Below are positions 36,993 through 46,870 of a stretch of 64,000 bases of DNA, piece by piece (the stretch's first letter is position 1; the number at the start of each line of letters is the position of its first letter). The DNA is from Paractinoplanes ferrugineus. GTDB taxonomy: Bacteria; Actinomycetota; Actinomycetes; Mycobacteriales; Micromonosporaceae. The notes below the pieces were generated by a model. It saw only the letters and a program-made list of their open reading frames with translations. It did no database searches and had not been told where the DNA came from. The DNA is taken from contig NZ_BOMM01000001.1 of assembly GCF_016862195.1 (NCBI RefSeq), positions 425,444 through 489,443 on the forward strand, written 5' to 3'. A program made the translations under genes and the position numbers.

Positions 36993-38912
36993 TCAGGCGT
37001 CCTGGAGGGTGTAGGTCTTGATCATTTCATCGAAGATCGGCTTGCTCTCGGCGAACTGCGCCTCGGTCGAGGTCATGAAGAACGAGAACGCCTTGCCGTT
37101 GGTCACCACCGCACCCCAGAGGCCGTGCCGCCCGTCGTCGCCGGAGCCGCACGTGTATTCCAGCACCGCGCCCTCCTTCGCCGAGATGGTGGTCTTCTCC
37201 AGGCTGACCCGGGAATAGGGCTTCGGGCAGTTCGCCGACTTGGTCTTGAGCGTGTTCTCCGCGATGCCCAGGAACGCCGACGGGGTGGCTGTCGACTTCT
37301 CGACCAGGATGCGCACCTTGCGCTTGGCGTCCTTGGGATCCGAGTAGTCGACGTAACTGCCCGCGGCCTTGCGGCTCCAGCCCTTCGGCACCTGCACCGA
37401 GATGCCCCGGTCGTTGTAGGCCTGGGTCTCGAACGCCGGCCCGGCGGCCTCGCTGGGTTGGCCCAGCGCGGTCGGCGGCGGGGTCTTGTCGCCACCGTCA
37501 CCGACCAGTGCGAAGACCACGATCAGCAGGATCAGGACGGCCAGACCGCCACCGCCCGCGATCAGCTGCTTGTTGCGGGGCCAGCCCTTGAACGTCTCGA
37601 CCGCGCGGGCCGAGGTGTCCTTGGCCGTGCCGACCAGCTTGTCGATCTTCGCCTTGCGGCTGGTCACCACGGTGCCGGGCAGCGGATCGCGGGCCGCGCG
37701 GGCGCCGTTCCACGCCTGCCGCGGCGGGATGACGCTTGTCGGGTCGCTTCCCCGGGAGGTCGGCATCATGCCGGTCGGGCCGTCCACCATCTGCGTGGCG
37801 TCCGGCTCGGGGGCGCGCCGCCGGCCACCGCCGGAGTTGTTCGACTGCTGGAGTTTCGCCAGATGGTCGGTGAGCGACTGACCGGCCGCGAGCATGGCCC
37901 GCCCGCCGATCTGCCCGGACGGCTGCGGCGGCGGGATCGGCTGCGTCTCGACCGGCGCGGCCGTCGGCCGCTGGGCCGGGACCACCGAGTAGGGGTCGGT
38001 CGTCATGTGCGGCGGGGCCTTGCTGGCCAGCGGCCCGGCGAGCTGCTGACGCAGCATCGTGCGGGCGGTCTGCACATCCATCCGCTGGGCCGGGTCTTTT
38101 TCGAGCAGCCCCATGAGTACGGGCGTGAGCGAACCCGCGCGCACGGCCGGCGCCGGCGGGTCCTCGACGACCGCGTGCATGGTCTCGATCGGGTCGCCCT
38201 TGTCGAACGGCGGGCGGCCCTCGACCGCGGTGAACAGTGTGACGCCCAGCGAGAAGAGGTCGCTCGGCGGACCGAAGTCGCTGCCCATCGCCCGCTCCGG
38301 GGAGATGAAGTGGGGCGAGCCCAGCACCATGCCGGGCGTGGTCAGCTGGATGTCGGTGGGCATCCGCGCCACCCCGAAGTCGGTGAGCACGCAGCGACCG
38401 TCGGAGCAGATCAGCACGTTCGCCGGTTTGACGTCACGGTGCAGCACACCGTGCGCGTGGGCGACCTCGAGCGCGCCGAGGAGCGCGATGCCGATCTTGG
38501 CGACGACGCGGGTCGTGACCGGCCCGTCCTCGATCACCATGTCGGCCAGGCTGCGCGCCTCGAGCAGCTCCATCACGATCCACGGCCGGCCGTTCTCGTG
38601 CACGACGTCGTAGACCTGGACCACGGCCGGGTGCTGGAGCGCGGCGGCCGCTCGGGCCTCGCGCATGGTCCGTTCGTACATCGAGTCGCGGTCGCTGGGC
38701 GCCAGGCCCGGCGGGAGCACGACCTCTTTGATCGCCACGTCCCGGCGCAGCAGCGTGTCCGCCGCGCGCCAGACCGTGCCCATGCCACCGTGGCCTACCG
38801 CGGCGCGCAGTGTGTACCGCCCGCCGATGATTGTGCCCGAGGCTGCGCGTCCGCTGGTGGAAGCCGTGTTGCCGCCACTCCACGTCGGAATCTGAGTCAC
38901 TGAGGATGCCAC
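36993..38912 (-). CDS. Membrane Ser/Thr protein kinase (PknB-like) with extracellular domain
   Basis: This is a 639-residue protein. The kinase domain covers about residues 30-300, with glycine loop GHGGMGTVW, ATP Lys in VAIKEV, catalytic HRDVKPAN, metal LTDFGVARM and SPE. A Pro/Gln-rich juxtamembrane region is followed by one membrane helix near residue 470 (LIAGGGGLAVLILLIVVFAL). The roughly 150-residue outer domain has ISVQVPKGWSRK, LEYTCGSGDDGRHGL and a late FFMTSTEAQF, and no PASTA repeats. It would sense an extracellular cue. Starts GTG 38912 or, five codons in, another GTG; no good ribosome site. Confidence 0.9.
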   Translation of the reverse strand: MASSVTQIPTWSGGNTASTSGRAASGTIIGGRYTLRAAVGHGGMGTVWRAADTLLRRDVAIKEVVLPPGLAPSDRDSMYERTMREARAAAALQHPAVVQVYDVVHENGRPWIVMELLEARSLADMVIEDGPVTTRVVAKIGIALLGALEVAHAHGVLHRDVKPANVLICSDGRCVLTDFGVARMPTDIQLTTPGMVLGSPHFISPERAMGSDFGPPSDLFSLGVTLFTAVEGRPPFDKGDPIETMHAVVEDPPAPAVRAGSLTPVLMGLLEKDPAQRMDVQTARTMLRQQLAGPLASKAPPHMTTDPYSVVPAQRPTAAPVETQPIPPPQPSGQIGGRAMLAAGQSLTDHLAKLQQSNNSGGGRRRAPEPDATQMVDGPTGMMPTSRGSDPTSVIPPRQAWNGARAARDPLPGTVVTSRKAKIDKLVGTAKDTSARAVETFKGWPRNKQLIAGGGGLAVLILLIVVFALVGDGGDKTPPPTALGQPSEAAGPAFETQAYNDRGISVQVPKGWSRKAAGSYVDYSDPKDAKRKVRILVEKSTATPSAFLGIAENTLKTKSANCPKPYSRVSLEKTTISAKEGAVLEYTCGSGDDGRHGLWGAVVTNGKAFSFFMTSTEAQFAESKPIFDEMIKTYTLQDA

Positions 38913-39106
38913 CGAGGGGGTCTAGGGGGCCGTCGACCAACCCCGCTATCTTGCCCGGAGCACCCCCCGATTTGAAAGTCACAGCGCCGGTGTTCCCAGG
39001 AAGTCGACCGACCGTGACCGGGAAATGGCGCTCAGTTCTGCTTTCCGGACTCTGTGTGCAAAACGCCTCACGCTCCCGAACTGAGCGAGACCCTTAGTAT
39101 CTGCGT

Positions 39107-40672
39107 GTGAACGCGGAATCTGGTTTCGAGATCAAGCCGGTCTACCGGCCGGAGGACGTTCCGGCGGAGGTCCCGCTCGGTGAGCCCGGTGAGTTCCCGT
39201 ACACCCGGGGCGTCTACCCGACGATGTACACGAAGCGGCCCTGGACGATGCGGCAGTACGCCGGCTTCGGCACCGCGGCCGAGTCCAACGCGCGCTATCA
39301 CCGGCTGCTCGAGGCCGGCACGATGGGCCTCTCGGTGGCGTTCGACCTGCCGACCCAGATGGGTTACGACTCCGACGAGACGATCGCGCAGGGCGAGGTC
39401 GGCAAGGTCGGGGTGGCGATCGACTCGATCGACGACATGCGGCAGCTGTTCGCCGGCATCCCGCTCGACCAGGTCTCCACCTCGATGACGATCAACGCGC
39501 CCGGTTCGGTGCTGCTGTTGCTCTACCAGCTGGTCGCCGAGGAGCAGGGGGTGCCGGGCGGGGCGCTGCAGGGCACGATCCAGAACGACATCCTGAAGGA
39601 GTACATCGCCCGGGGGACGTACATCTTCCCGCCGAAGCCGTCGCTGCGACTGGTGGCCGACACGTTCGCCTACTGCCGCACCGAGGTCCCGAAGTGGAAC
39701 ACCATCTCCATCTCCGGCTACCACATGGCCGAGGCGGGCGCCTCACCCGCGCAGGAGATCGCGTTCACCCTGGCCAACGGCATGGAGTACGTCCGGGCCG
39801 CGCTCGCCGCCGGTCTCGCGGTCGACGATTTCGCACCCCGGCTGTCGTTCTTCTTCGTCGCCCGAACCACGCTGCTGGAGGAGATCGCCAAGTTCCGCGC
39901 GGCCCGCCGGATGTGGGCCCGGATCATGCGCGCGGAGTTCGGCGCGAAAGATCCGAAATCACTCATGCTGCGGTTCCACACCCAGACGGCGGGCGTGCAG
40001 CTGACCGCCCAGCAGCCCGAGGTCAACCTCGTCCGGGTGGCGATCCAGGCGCTCGGCGCGATCGCCGGTGGCACCCAGTCGCTGCACACCAACGCGTACG
40101 ACGAGGCGATCGCGTTGCCGACCGAGAAATCGGCCCGGCTCGCCCTGCGTACCCAGCAGGTTCTCGCCTACGAGAGCGGTCTGACCGGCACCGTCGACCC
40201 GTTCGCCGGGTCGTACGCGATCGAGGCGATGACCGACGAGGTCGAACGCGAGGCGACCGCCCTGATCGAGCGGGTCTTCTCGTACGGCTCGGTGGTCGAC
40301 GCGATCGAGCAGGGCTTCCAGAAAGAGGAGATCGAGACCTCGGCCTACCGGATCGCCAACGAGATCGACGCCGGCGACCGGGTCGTGGTCGGCGTCAACC
40401 GGTTCACCGTCGACGACCAGGAACGCTACGAATCGTTGCGGGTCGACCCGGCGATCGAGGCCGCCCAGGTGGCCCGCCTCGGCAAACTGCGGGCCGAGCG
40501 GGATTCGGCGGCGGTCGAGGCGGCCCTCGCGGATTTGGCGAAGGCCGCCCAGGGAACAGAGAACGTTCTACCTTTGATGAAGGACGCTTTGCGACTGCGT
40601 GCAACAGTTGGCGAGGTCTGCCACACACTTCGCGGGGTGTGGGGCGTCTACCGACCGGTGGAGCGTTTCTGA
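39107..40672 (+). CDS. Acyl-CoA mutase large subunit (methylmalonyl/isobutyryl-CoA mutase family), no B12 domain
   Basis: This 521-residue TIM-barrel protein matches the substrate-binding half of B12-dependent acyl-CoA mutases. [65 protein letters not shown] and [15 protein letters not shown] are all present. The C-terminal cobalamin-binding domain (DxHxxG) is absent, so a separate small subunit is required and none is encoded within the window. Whether the substrate is methylmalonyl-, isobutyryl- or another acyl-CoA is undecided. A TAGTAT box ends 6 bp before the GTG, suggesting a leaderless mRNA. Confidence 0.9.
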   Translation: MNAESGFEIKPVYRPEDVPAEVPLGEPGEFPYTRGVYPTMYTKRPWTMRQYAGFGTAAESNARYHRLLEAGTMGLSVAFDLPTQMGYDSDETIAQGEVGKVGVAIDSIDDMRQLFAGIPLDQVSTSMTINAPGSVLLLLYQLVAEEQGVPGGALQGTIQNDILKEYIARGTYIFPPKPSLRLVADTFAYCRTEVPKWNTISISGYHMAEAGASPAQEIAFTLANGMEYVRAALAAGLAVDDFAPRLSFFFVARTTLLEEIAKFRAARRMWARIMRAEFGAKDPKSLMLRFHTQTAGVQLTAQQPEVNLVRVAIQALGAIAGGTQSLHTNAYDEAIALPTEKSARLALRTQQVLAYESGLTGTVDPFAGSYAIEAMTDEVEREATALIERVFSYGSVVDAIEQGFQKEEIETSAYRIANEIDAGDRVVVGVNRFTVDDQERYESLRVDPAIEAAQVARLGKLRAERDSAAVEAALADLAKAAQGTENVLPLMKDALRLRATVGEVCHTLRGVWGVYRPVERF

Positions 40673-40781
40673 AGTCGTCACCTCTCACAGCGTTACCCGT
40701 TGGAGGAGGTGCGGATCGTCGGCGAGCGTCCTTATCAGGGCATTCGTGACCCTGCGCGACACAGTGTGCACGGGAATGACG

Positions 40782-40810
40782 TTGCACAGCGTCACCAAAG
40801 TGGGTCTAAG
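40782..40810 (+). promoter_or_regulatory. Putative promoter of the amidohydrolase gene
   Basis: TTGCAC (40782-40787) and TCTAAG (40805-40810) are separated by exactly 17 bp in a less GC-rich stretch. They would start transcription near 40817, about 48 bases before the GTG of the M20 gene. Pattern match only. Confidence 0.45.
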
Positions 40811-40864
40811 CTGTCGCGCATTGCGGAAACCCGGCAAACCTTCGAGAGCGATACGGAAACCGAC

Positions 40865-42124
40865 GTGACTACTGCTCTGGAGCGGCCTCGAGACGAGGTC
40901 CCAGCGGAGTGGCCCGGGCCGTTGCCCGGTGCCGAGCCCCTGCCCGGCCAGCTCGACCGCTGGCTCGCCTCGCACGGCGCGGAGCTCGTAGCCATTCGTC
41001 GGACCATCCACGCACATCCCGAGCGGTCGTTCCACGAGTTCGAGACCGCCGCGATGATCGCCCGTGCGCTGGCCGTCGCCGGTCTTTCGCCGCGCATGCT
41101 GCCCAAGGGCAACGGCGTCGTCTGCGACATCGGCGAGGGCGACCGGGTCATCGCGTTCCGGGCCGACCTGGACGCGCTGCCGCTGGCCGACCGCAAGGAC
41201 GTGCCGTACAAGTCGACCGTCGACGGCGTGGCCCATGCTTGTGGCCACGACGTGCACACCACTGTGCTGCTCGGCCTCGGCCTGGCCCTCGCGAAGCTGG
41301 CCGAGCGCGGTGAGCTGCCCGGCCGGGTGCGGCTGATCTTCCAGCCCGGCGAGGAGGCGATCCCGTCCGGCGCGCCCCAGGTGATCGCGGCCGACGCGCT
41401 CAAGGACGTGGCCGCCATCTACGCGCTGCACTGCTACCCGCAGCTGCCGGCCGGCCTGGTCGGGGTGCGCTCGGGGCCGTTCACGGCGGCCGCCGACACC
41501 GTCTCGGTGAAGCTGACCGGTCCCGGCGGCCACACCGCCCGTCCGCATCTGACCGCCGACCTGGTGCACGCGCTGGGCCGGGTCATCGTGGACGTCCCGG
41601 CGCTGCTGGACCGCCGCATCGACCCGCGCGCCGGGGTCTCGATGGTGTGGGGTGCGGTGCACGCCGGCCAGGCGTTCAACGCGATCCCCAGCGTCGGTGA
41701 GGTCTCCGGCACGGTCCGCGTCCTCAACCGCGAGGCGTGGCGCGAGGCCCCCGAGCTGATCACCAAGCTGATCAAGGACGTGGTCGCGCCGACCGGCGCC
41801 GAGGTCGAGGTCACCTACAAGCGTGGCGTCCCGCCGGTGATCAACGACCGGATGGCGGCCGCGGTCATCGCGGGGGCGGCCGGTGCCGCGCTCGGCGCCG
41901 ACCACGTCGTCGAGGCCGAGATCAGCATGGGCGGCGAGGATTTCGCGTTCTACCTCGACCACGTGCCGGGCGCGATGATCCGGCTGGGCACCGGGGTGCC
42001 GGGCTCGGCCGAGCGGCACGACCTGCACCAGGGTGACTTCGATGTGGACGAGAGCTGCATCGCCCACGGCGTGCGCGTCTTCGTGCACACCGCGCTGGCG
42101 GCCCTGTCGACCGGCGCTTTCTGA
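40865..42124 (+). CDS. M20D-family amidohydrolase
   Basis: This 419-residue metallopeptidase-like amidohydrolase carries RRTIHAHPERSFHEFETA, ACGHDVHTTVLLG (metal His), FQPGEEAIPSGA (catalytic Glu and metal) and SMGGEDFAFYL (metal Glu). An inserted dimerisation domain has VSVKLTGPGGHTARPH. Relatives deacylate N-acyl amino acids or amino sugars; in mycobacteria amiA/amiB-like genes occupy the same neighbourhood. The substrate is unknown. GTG 40865 gives the family-length protein; a longer frame to 40700 crosses the putative promoter. Confidence 0.9.
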   Translation: MTTALERPRDEVPAEWPGPLPGAEPLPGQLDRWLASHGAELVAIRRTIHAHPERSFHEFETAAMIARALAVAGLSPRMLPKGNGVVCDIGEGDRVIAFRADLDALPLADRKDVPYKSTVDGVAHACGHDVHTTVLLGLGLALAKLAERGELPGRVRLIFQPGEEAIPSGAPQVIAADALKDVAAIYALHCYPQLPAGLVGVRSGPFTAAADTVSVKLTGPGGHTARPHLTADLVHALGRVIVDVPALLDRRIDPRAGVSMVWGAVHAGQAFNAIPSVGEVSGTVRVLNREAWREAPELITKLIKDVVAPTGAEVEVTYKRGVPPVINDRMAAAVIAGAAGAALGADHVVEAEISMGGEDFAFYLDHVPGAMIRLGTGVPGSAERHDLHQGDFDVDESCIAHGVRVFVHTALAALSTGAF

Positions 42125-42134
42125 CCGACTTCCG

Positions 42135-42168
42135 AATCGCCCCGGCCGCTGTCGCGACCGGGGCGATT
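42135..42168 (+). terminator. Bidirectional terminator between amidohydrolase and DUF4349 genes
   Basis: AATCGCCCCGG (42135-42145) pairs perfectly with CCGGGGCGATT (42158-42168) across a 12-base loop, with TTT on the plus side and AA on the other. It starts 10 bp after the amidohydrolase stop and 12 bp from the convergent DUF4349 stop. Confidence 0.82.
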
Positions 42169-42179
42169 TCGTGCGCCAC

Positions 42180-43292
42180 TCAGTCCTCGGGCTTCTCCGC
42201 GGCGGGCTTCTCCGGAGCGGCCGAAGCGGACCGGTCCGCCGAGTCGGAGGCGGACGCCGCCGCCGGACCGGGCGCGAACGGCGGCGCTGAGGGAGTGGGA
42301 GCGGGTGGCGCCGAGGGCGGGGTGAAGGTGGCCGGGCGTCCGGCGTAATTCCCCGCGGCCGGGTGGATGGGCAGGGCGCCGGCCCCGGTCGCGGCGAGGA
42401 CCGGTCGCGGTGGCCGGTTGCGCTGCCACCGCTTGAGTGCCCACCAGATCGCCCACACCGGCAGGCCGATCGCGATGATCCACGGCAGCAGCGCGCCCAG
42501 CACGGTCAGCAGAACGCCGAGCGAGGCCAAGAGAGCGTGCCACCCGGCGGACAGTCCACCCAGGAATCCGGCCGGGTCGTCGTCCTTCTTCGGTCCCGGG
42601 GTCTCCGGCCCGAGGAACGTGACGGTGATCGTGGACAGCGCGGTGAGGTCGGCCAACCGCCGCTTCTTGGCCTGCAACGACGCCAGGTCGGACTCCCGGG
42701 TGGCCACCTCTTTCTCCAGCATCACCAGGTCGTCGAGCGATTTGGCCTGGCCGAGCAGCTTGCGACCGCTGGCCACCCGGGCCTCCTGCACGGCGATCCG
42801 GGCGTCGAGGTCGACCGTCTGTTCCGTCACGTCCTCGGTGCTGATCTCGCGGGACTGCTCGTCGCCCAGCTTGGACAGCGAGTCGACGGTGGTGGCGAAC
42901 TTGTCGGCCGGCACCCGCAGGGTCAGGGTCGCGGTGCCGGAACCGGTGCTGCTGCTGTTGCGGTTGTCGCCACCGACGAACCCGCCCGCGGTCTGTGCGA
43001 CGCCGGTGGCCCGTGCCGCCTCGGCGTTGATGTCCTTGACCCGCACCGACAGTGAGCCGCGGTAGATGATCGACCGCTGGTCGACCCCCAGGTCCGGGGC
43101 CTGGGCCGCGGTGTCCTTGCCCTGCGCCTGGTCGGGCGCCCGTTCGGCCTGGGCTCCGGCCGGGGCGTCGGCCTTGCTGCCGGACATCCCGGCCGAACTG
43201 CCGGAGCTGTCGGAACTGTCGGCGCCGCAGCCGGACAAAATGATTCCCGCGACGAGCGCGGTGGTAATTAACAATGCCGGTCGAACACGCAT
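42180..43292 (-). CDS. DUF4349-family lipoprotein
   Basis: This 370-residue protein has a signal peptide with lipobox ILSGC (Cys 22) and a Ser/Ala-rich linker. The DUF4349 core (RSIIYRGSLSVRVKDINAEA, TLTLRVPADKFATTVDSL) is followed by a coiled coil around DLVMLEKEVATRESDLASLQ and a membrane segment near residue 265. A cytoplasmic-side Pro/Ala-rich tail closes the protein. Some DUF4349 proteins influence cell envelope and stress phenotypes; the function is undefined. It is divergent from the MBL-fold gene and ends at a shared terminator. Confidence 0.9.
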   Translation of the reverse strand: MRVRPALLITTALVAGIILSGCGADSSDSSGSSAGMSGSKADAPAGAQAERAPDQAQGKDTAAQAPDLGVDQRSIIYRGSLSVRVKDINAEAARATGVAQTAGGFVGGDNRNSSSTGSGTATLTLRVPADKFATTVDSLSKLGDEQSREISTEDVTEQTVDLDARIAVQEARVASGRKLLGQAKSLDDLVMLEKEVATRESDLASLQAKKRRLADLTALSTITVTFLGPETPGPKKDDDPAGFLGGLSAGWHALLASLGVLLTVLGALLPWIIAIGLPVWAIWWALKRWQRNRPPRPVLAATGAGALPIHPAAGNYAGRPATFTPPSAPPAPTPSAPPFAPGPAAASASDSADRSASAAPEKPAAEKPED

Positions 43293-43400
43293 AGTTTCTC
43301 CGATCCCCGTGGAAGCGTGCGACTGGGACGTGCGACATGCACATCCTGGTTCCGGCAGACTGCGTGTTCAGCGGTTACGAATTGGCAGCGGAGGAGTCCC

Positions 43401-44033
43401 GTGCGCATCACGAAGTTCACGCATTCCTGCCTGCGGATCGACGGCGCCGGGGTGCTGGTGGTCGATCCGGGGGAGTTCAGCGAGCGGTCCGCGCTCGACG
43501 GCGCCGACGCGGTGCTGATCACCCACGAGCACATGGACCACCTGGATCTGGCCGCGGTGGCCGACACGGCGGCGCGCAATCCGGCGCTGCGGGTCTTCGC
43601 GCACGCGGACGTGCTCCCCGAACTCGCCGCCTTCGGCGACATCGCCACCGCTGTGGGTCCCGGTGAGAGCTTCGAGGCGGCCGGTTATCGGGTACGGGCA
43701 TACGGCGGTCAGCACGCGGTCATCCATCCCGACATTCCACGGATCGCGAACCTCGGCTATCTGATCGCCGACGACGACACGAACGTCTTCACTCCCGGTG
43801 ACTCGTTCACCGTTCCGGAGGACACCGCCGTGGACACCCTCTTCGTCCCGTTGAATGCTCCGTGGATGAAGCTTCTGGAATCGATCGACTTCGTCCGGGC
43901 GGTCCGGCCCGGCCGCGCCTTCGCCCTGCACGACTCGCTGCTGACCCCGACCGGCGCCAAGGTCTCCGACGGCCACCTGGAGCGGCTCGGCGGCACGAAG
44001 TACGCGCACGTGACGCCCGGGACCACGATCTGA
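43401..44033 (+). CDS. MBL-fold metallo-hydrolase (UlaG-like)
   Basis: This 210-residue hydrolase opens with ITKFTHSCLRIDGAGVLVVD and has the metal-binding THEHMDHLDL, GQHAVIH, a metal Asp in TPGDSF and a final AFALHDSLL. This compact layout matches UlaG-like beta-lactamase-fold enzymes that act on small phosphorylated or lactone substrates; the actual substrate is unknown. GTG 43401 lies 3 bp after GGAGGAG and removes 28 residues of a longer frame. It is followed within 2 bp by the coiled-coil gene. Confidence 0.9.
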   Translation: MRITKFTHSCLRIDGAGVLVVDPGEFSERSALDGADAVLITHEHMDHLDLAAVADTAARNPALRVFAHADVLPELAAFGDIATAVGPGESFEAAGYRVRAYGGQHAVIHPDIPRIANLGYLIADDDTNVFTPGDSFTVPEDTAVDTLFVPLNAPWMKLLESIDFVRAVRPGRAFALHDSLLTPTGAKVSDGHLERLGGTKYAHVTPGTTI

Positions 44034-44034
44034 C

Positions 44035-44964
44035 GTGCCCAGCGCCACCGACGAATTGATCCAACGGCTCTACCAGGAGCCGCCGGACGGCTTCGTGGCC
44101 GCCCGGACCGCCGCGATCAACGAGGCCAAGGAGGCCGGCGACCGGGACACCGCGAAGCGGCTGGCCGCCCTCAAGAAGCCGACCGTGGCCGCCTGGGTGG
44201 TCAACCTGCTGGCGCTGCGCCGCCCGGAGCTGATCGACGACCTGGTCGACCTCTCCGCGGCGCTGCGCGAGGCTCAGCGTGGCCTCAAGGGCGACGAGTT
44301 GCGTGAGCTGACCGCGCAGCGCCGCCAGGTGGTGTCGGCGCTCGTCGACGCGGCCCGGCGGCTGGCTCTGGAAGCGTCCGGGCCGGCGGCGAAGCTGCCG
44401 CTGGGCGAGGTGGAGGCGACGCTGACGGCGGCGCTGGCCGAGCCGGACGTGGCCGCCCAGGTGCGCACCGGCCGGCTGGTCCGGGCCGCCTCCTATGCCG
44501 GCTTCGGCGAGGTGCCGCGGCCCCGGCTGCGGCTGGTCACCGACTCGTCGGCGGAGGTGGACGACGAGGACGAGGAGATCGAGGAGGCCGACGCCGGCGC
44601 CGAGGTGGTCGAGTTCCCGCAGCCGTCGGCGAAGGAGAAGGCGGCGGCCGAGCGCCGGCGTCGCGAGGCCGAGCAGAAGCAGCGGGAGCTTCGCCGCGAG
44701 TTGAGCGCCGCGCAGGCCGCCGAGAAGCGGGCCGACGAGCAGCTGGAGAAGTCCGAGGCGGCCGAGCGGGACGCCGAGCACCTGGTCGAGGACCTCGACG
44801 CCGAGCTCGCCGAGCTGGAGCGCCGGCGCACCGAGGCACAGGCCGACGTGGCTCGGCGGAAGCAGGCGAGACGCACCGCCGAGCGGGAGACCGCGGCCGC
44901 TCGTCGCCGGGTCGGTGACGTGCAGGCGGCGCTGGAGGACCTCGAAGTAGACGAGCCGGATTGA
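44035..44964 (+). CDS. Conserved actinobacterial coiled-coil protein
   Basis: This 309-residue protein is of unknown function. Residues 1-160 are helical and conserved in style (AAWVVNLLALRRPELIDDL, LKGDELRELTAQRRQVV, GRLVRAASYAGFGEV). An acidic hinge follows, then from about 200 onward a long Glu/Arg/Ala coiled coil (EKAAAERRRREAEQKQREL and similar). No membrane or enzyme motif is seen. It starts one base after the MBL gene stop and is thus cotranscribed with it. Confidence 0.8.
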   Translation: MPSATDELIQRLYQEPPDGFVAARTAAINEAKEAGDRDTAKRLAALKKPTVAAWVVNLLALRRPELIDDLVDLSAALREAQRGLKGDELRELTAQRRQVVSALVDAARRLALEASGPAAKLPLGEVEATLTAALAEPDVAAQVRTGRLVRAASYAGFGEVPRPRLRLVTDSSAEVDDEDEEIEEADAGAEVVEFPQPSAKEKAAAERRRREAEQKQRELRRELSAAQAAEKRADEQLEKSEAAERDAEHLVEDLDAELAELERRRTEAQADVARRKQARRTAERETAAARRRVGDVQAALEDLEVDEPD

Positions 44965-45066
44965 CCGCTGTCCCCTCGCTAACTGACAAATCGGATTGAT
45001 CGGATTCTCCGCCTCGGACAGGAAGAATATTTTCCAGATCGGGCACCAGGAGAGCACAATCGGCCG

Positions 45067-45804
45067 GTGACCCCCGAACAGGCTGCCGCCAACGCCAAGA
45101 CGGGACTCGCAACGATCGTGGGCGCCTTTGCCGAGTCGCCGCAGACGCTTCGCCGCGCGCGTCTGCTGGGGTTGTCGGGCTGGGCCTACCACGTCTCGGC
45201 GCGGGCCGGAGCGCTCGGCGACGTACGACCCGAGACCGTTGCCGCGGCCATCGGCTTCATCGCCCCCGAGGCCGTCACCGACGGCTGGGAGGCGACCGCC
45301 AAGACCTCGGCGCCCATGGAGGTGGCCACCTGGCACCTCCACGAGCTGTGCAAGTGGGGAATCGAGCAGATCGGGGGCTTCCCCCGGGTGGGTCGGCTGC
45401 TCGAGCTGACCGGTCGCGTCGTCGACGCGGTCGAGCACGCCGGGCTGCCGCTGTTCGCCGCCTGGCGGGCCATGCCGGTGCCCGACCAGACGCCCGGTGC
45501 CCGCGCGGCGGTGACCCTGCATCTGCTGCACGAGCACCGGCTGGGCGTGCACCTGGTGGCCGTGCGGGCCAGCGGGCTCACCCCGCTGCAGGCGATCATC
45601 GCCGGCCCCGAGGGCGAGACCGGCGCGGTCGCGTTCGGCTGGCAACCGCCGTACCCACCGGCCGGCCCGATCGTGCGCCGACTGCTCTGGGCCGACTCGG
45701 TGGCCGACGCGCTGGCCGGCCAGGCCTACGTGGCGCTCGACATGGCCGAGCGGATCGAGCTGGTCGGCCTGCTCCAGTCCCTGAGCCAGCGACTGGCCCG
45801 CTGA
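45067..45804 (+). CDS. SCO6745-family protein
   Basis: This 245-residue protein resembles the actinobacterial SCO6745 family of helical proteins with no proven function. It has SGWAYHVSARAGALGDVRPETVAAAIGFIAPEAV, WHLHELCKWG and PQTPGARAA-type segments, and closes with RRLLWADSVADALAGQAYVA. Its GTG start follows a 102-bp gap after the coiled-coil gene. That gap holds an AT-richer stretch with AGGAGAG, its likely ribosome site. Confidence 0.75.
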   Translation: MTPEQAAANAKTGLATIVGAFAESPQTLRRARLLGLSGWAYHVSARAGALGDVRPETVAAAIGFIAPEAVTDGWEATAKTSAPMEVATWHLHELCKWGIEQIGGFPRVGRLLELTGRVVDAVEHAGLPLFAAWRAMPVPDQTPGARAAVTLHLLHEHRLGVHLVAVRASGLTPLQAIIAGPEGETGAVAFGWQPPYPPAGPIVRRLLWADSVADALAGQAYVALDMAERIELVGLLQSLSQRLAR

Positions 45805-45885
45805 CAGTCGGGTCGGCCCACGCCGGCCCGTCGGGTGCGGGGAAATCGGTCGACGCCGACGCCCGGGCGTGGTCGGATGCTGGCC

Positions 45886-46869
45886 ATGACTGCCGCCGCG
45901 ACCACCGCGCTGCCCGAGGGCTGGACCACCCGCCGCCCGACCCTCGACGACGCCACGGCGATTCTGGCCCTGGTGCACGCGTGTGACATGGCGTCGATCG
46001 GCGAGCCCGACTTCACCCTCGACGAGGTGCGCGAGATGCTCACCGAGCCGAACACGGACATGACCGTCGACTGCTGGCTCGCGCTCGACGCCGAGGACAC
46101 GATCGTCGGGTGGGCCTACCCGCGCAACGCCGACGGCGGTGACCGCGACTTCGCCGACGTCTACACCTGGCCGGAGCGGGGCGAGCCGGCCCTGCGCCCG
46201 CTGCTCGCCCTCCTGATGGACCGGATGGCCGAGCGGGCCGCCCGGTTCGGCCACGAGCGGTACGAGGTGCGGGCCGGTGCCATCCCGACCGAGCAGGACC
46301 TCATCGACGCGTTGACCGACGCCGGGTTCGTCTTCCTCAAACAGCACGCGCGCATGCAGATGTCGCTCGAGGGGGTGCCGCCGACCGCGCCCGAGCCGCC
46401 GGCCGGGGTGACGGTGCGGGAGGTGCGCGGCGACGACGAGGAAGATCTGCGGGCCGTCCACTCGGTGATCTTCCAGGCGTTCGCCGACACCGATCACCGG
46501 GGCAGCGACTACGAGTCATGGCGCAGGCAGGTGGCCAACGAGTCGTCGCGCTCGTTCGACGAGTGGTTCGTGGCCGAGACCGACGGGGAGATCGTCGGGG
46601 CACTCCAGTCGTCCGACTCCGGCATCGACGACAACGAGGGCTGGGTCAAACGGCTGGGCGTGCTCCGGGCGTACCGGAAGCGGGGGGTGGGTGAGGCGCT
46701 GCTGCGCCGGGCTTTCGCGGTCTATGCCGGCAAGGGCCGGACGAGGGCCGGTCTCGGGGTCGACCTGGAGAACCCGACGCAGGCGGCGCGGCTCTACTAC
46801 GCGGTCGGCATGACCCCGCAATACCGCGCCAACGTCTATCAGAGTTTCGTGACGGCCCGCGCCGCCTGA
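45886..46869 (+). CDS. Two-domain GNAT N-acetyltransferase
   Basis: This 327-residue protein has tandem GNAT folds. The first (TTRRPTLDDATAILALVHAC, ALDAEDTIVGWAYP) lacks a clear acetyl-CoA loop. The second is canonical, with VKRLGVLRAYRKRGVGEALL and DLENPTQAARLYYAVGM. Mycothiol synthase MshD has the same double architecture, but the sequence here does not look like MshD itself. The acceptor is unknown. ATG 45886 is chosen; ATG 45877 is possible. It ends against the convergent cyclotransferase-like gene. Confidence 0.85.
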   Translation: MTAAATTALPEGWTTRRPTLDDATAILALVHACDMASIGEPDFTLDEVREMLTEPNTDMTVDCWLALDAEDTIVGWAYPRNADGGDRDFADVYTWPERGEPALRPLLALLMDRMAERAARFGHERYEVRAGAIPTEQDLIDALTDAGFVFLKQHARMQMSLEGVPPTAPEPPAGVTVREVRGDDEEDLRAVHSVIFQAFADTDHRGSDYESWRRQVANESSRSFDEWFVAETDGEIVGALQSSDSGIDDNEGWVKRLGVLRAYRKRGVGEALLRRAFAVYAGKGRTRAGLGVDLENPTQAARLYYAVGMTPQYRANVYQSFVTARAA

Positions 46870-46870
46870 C

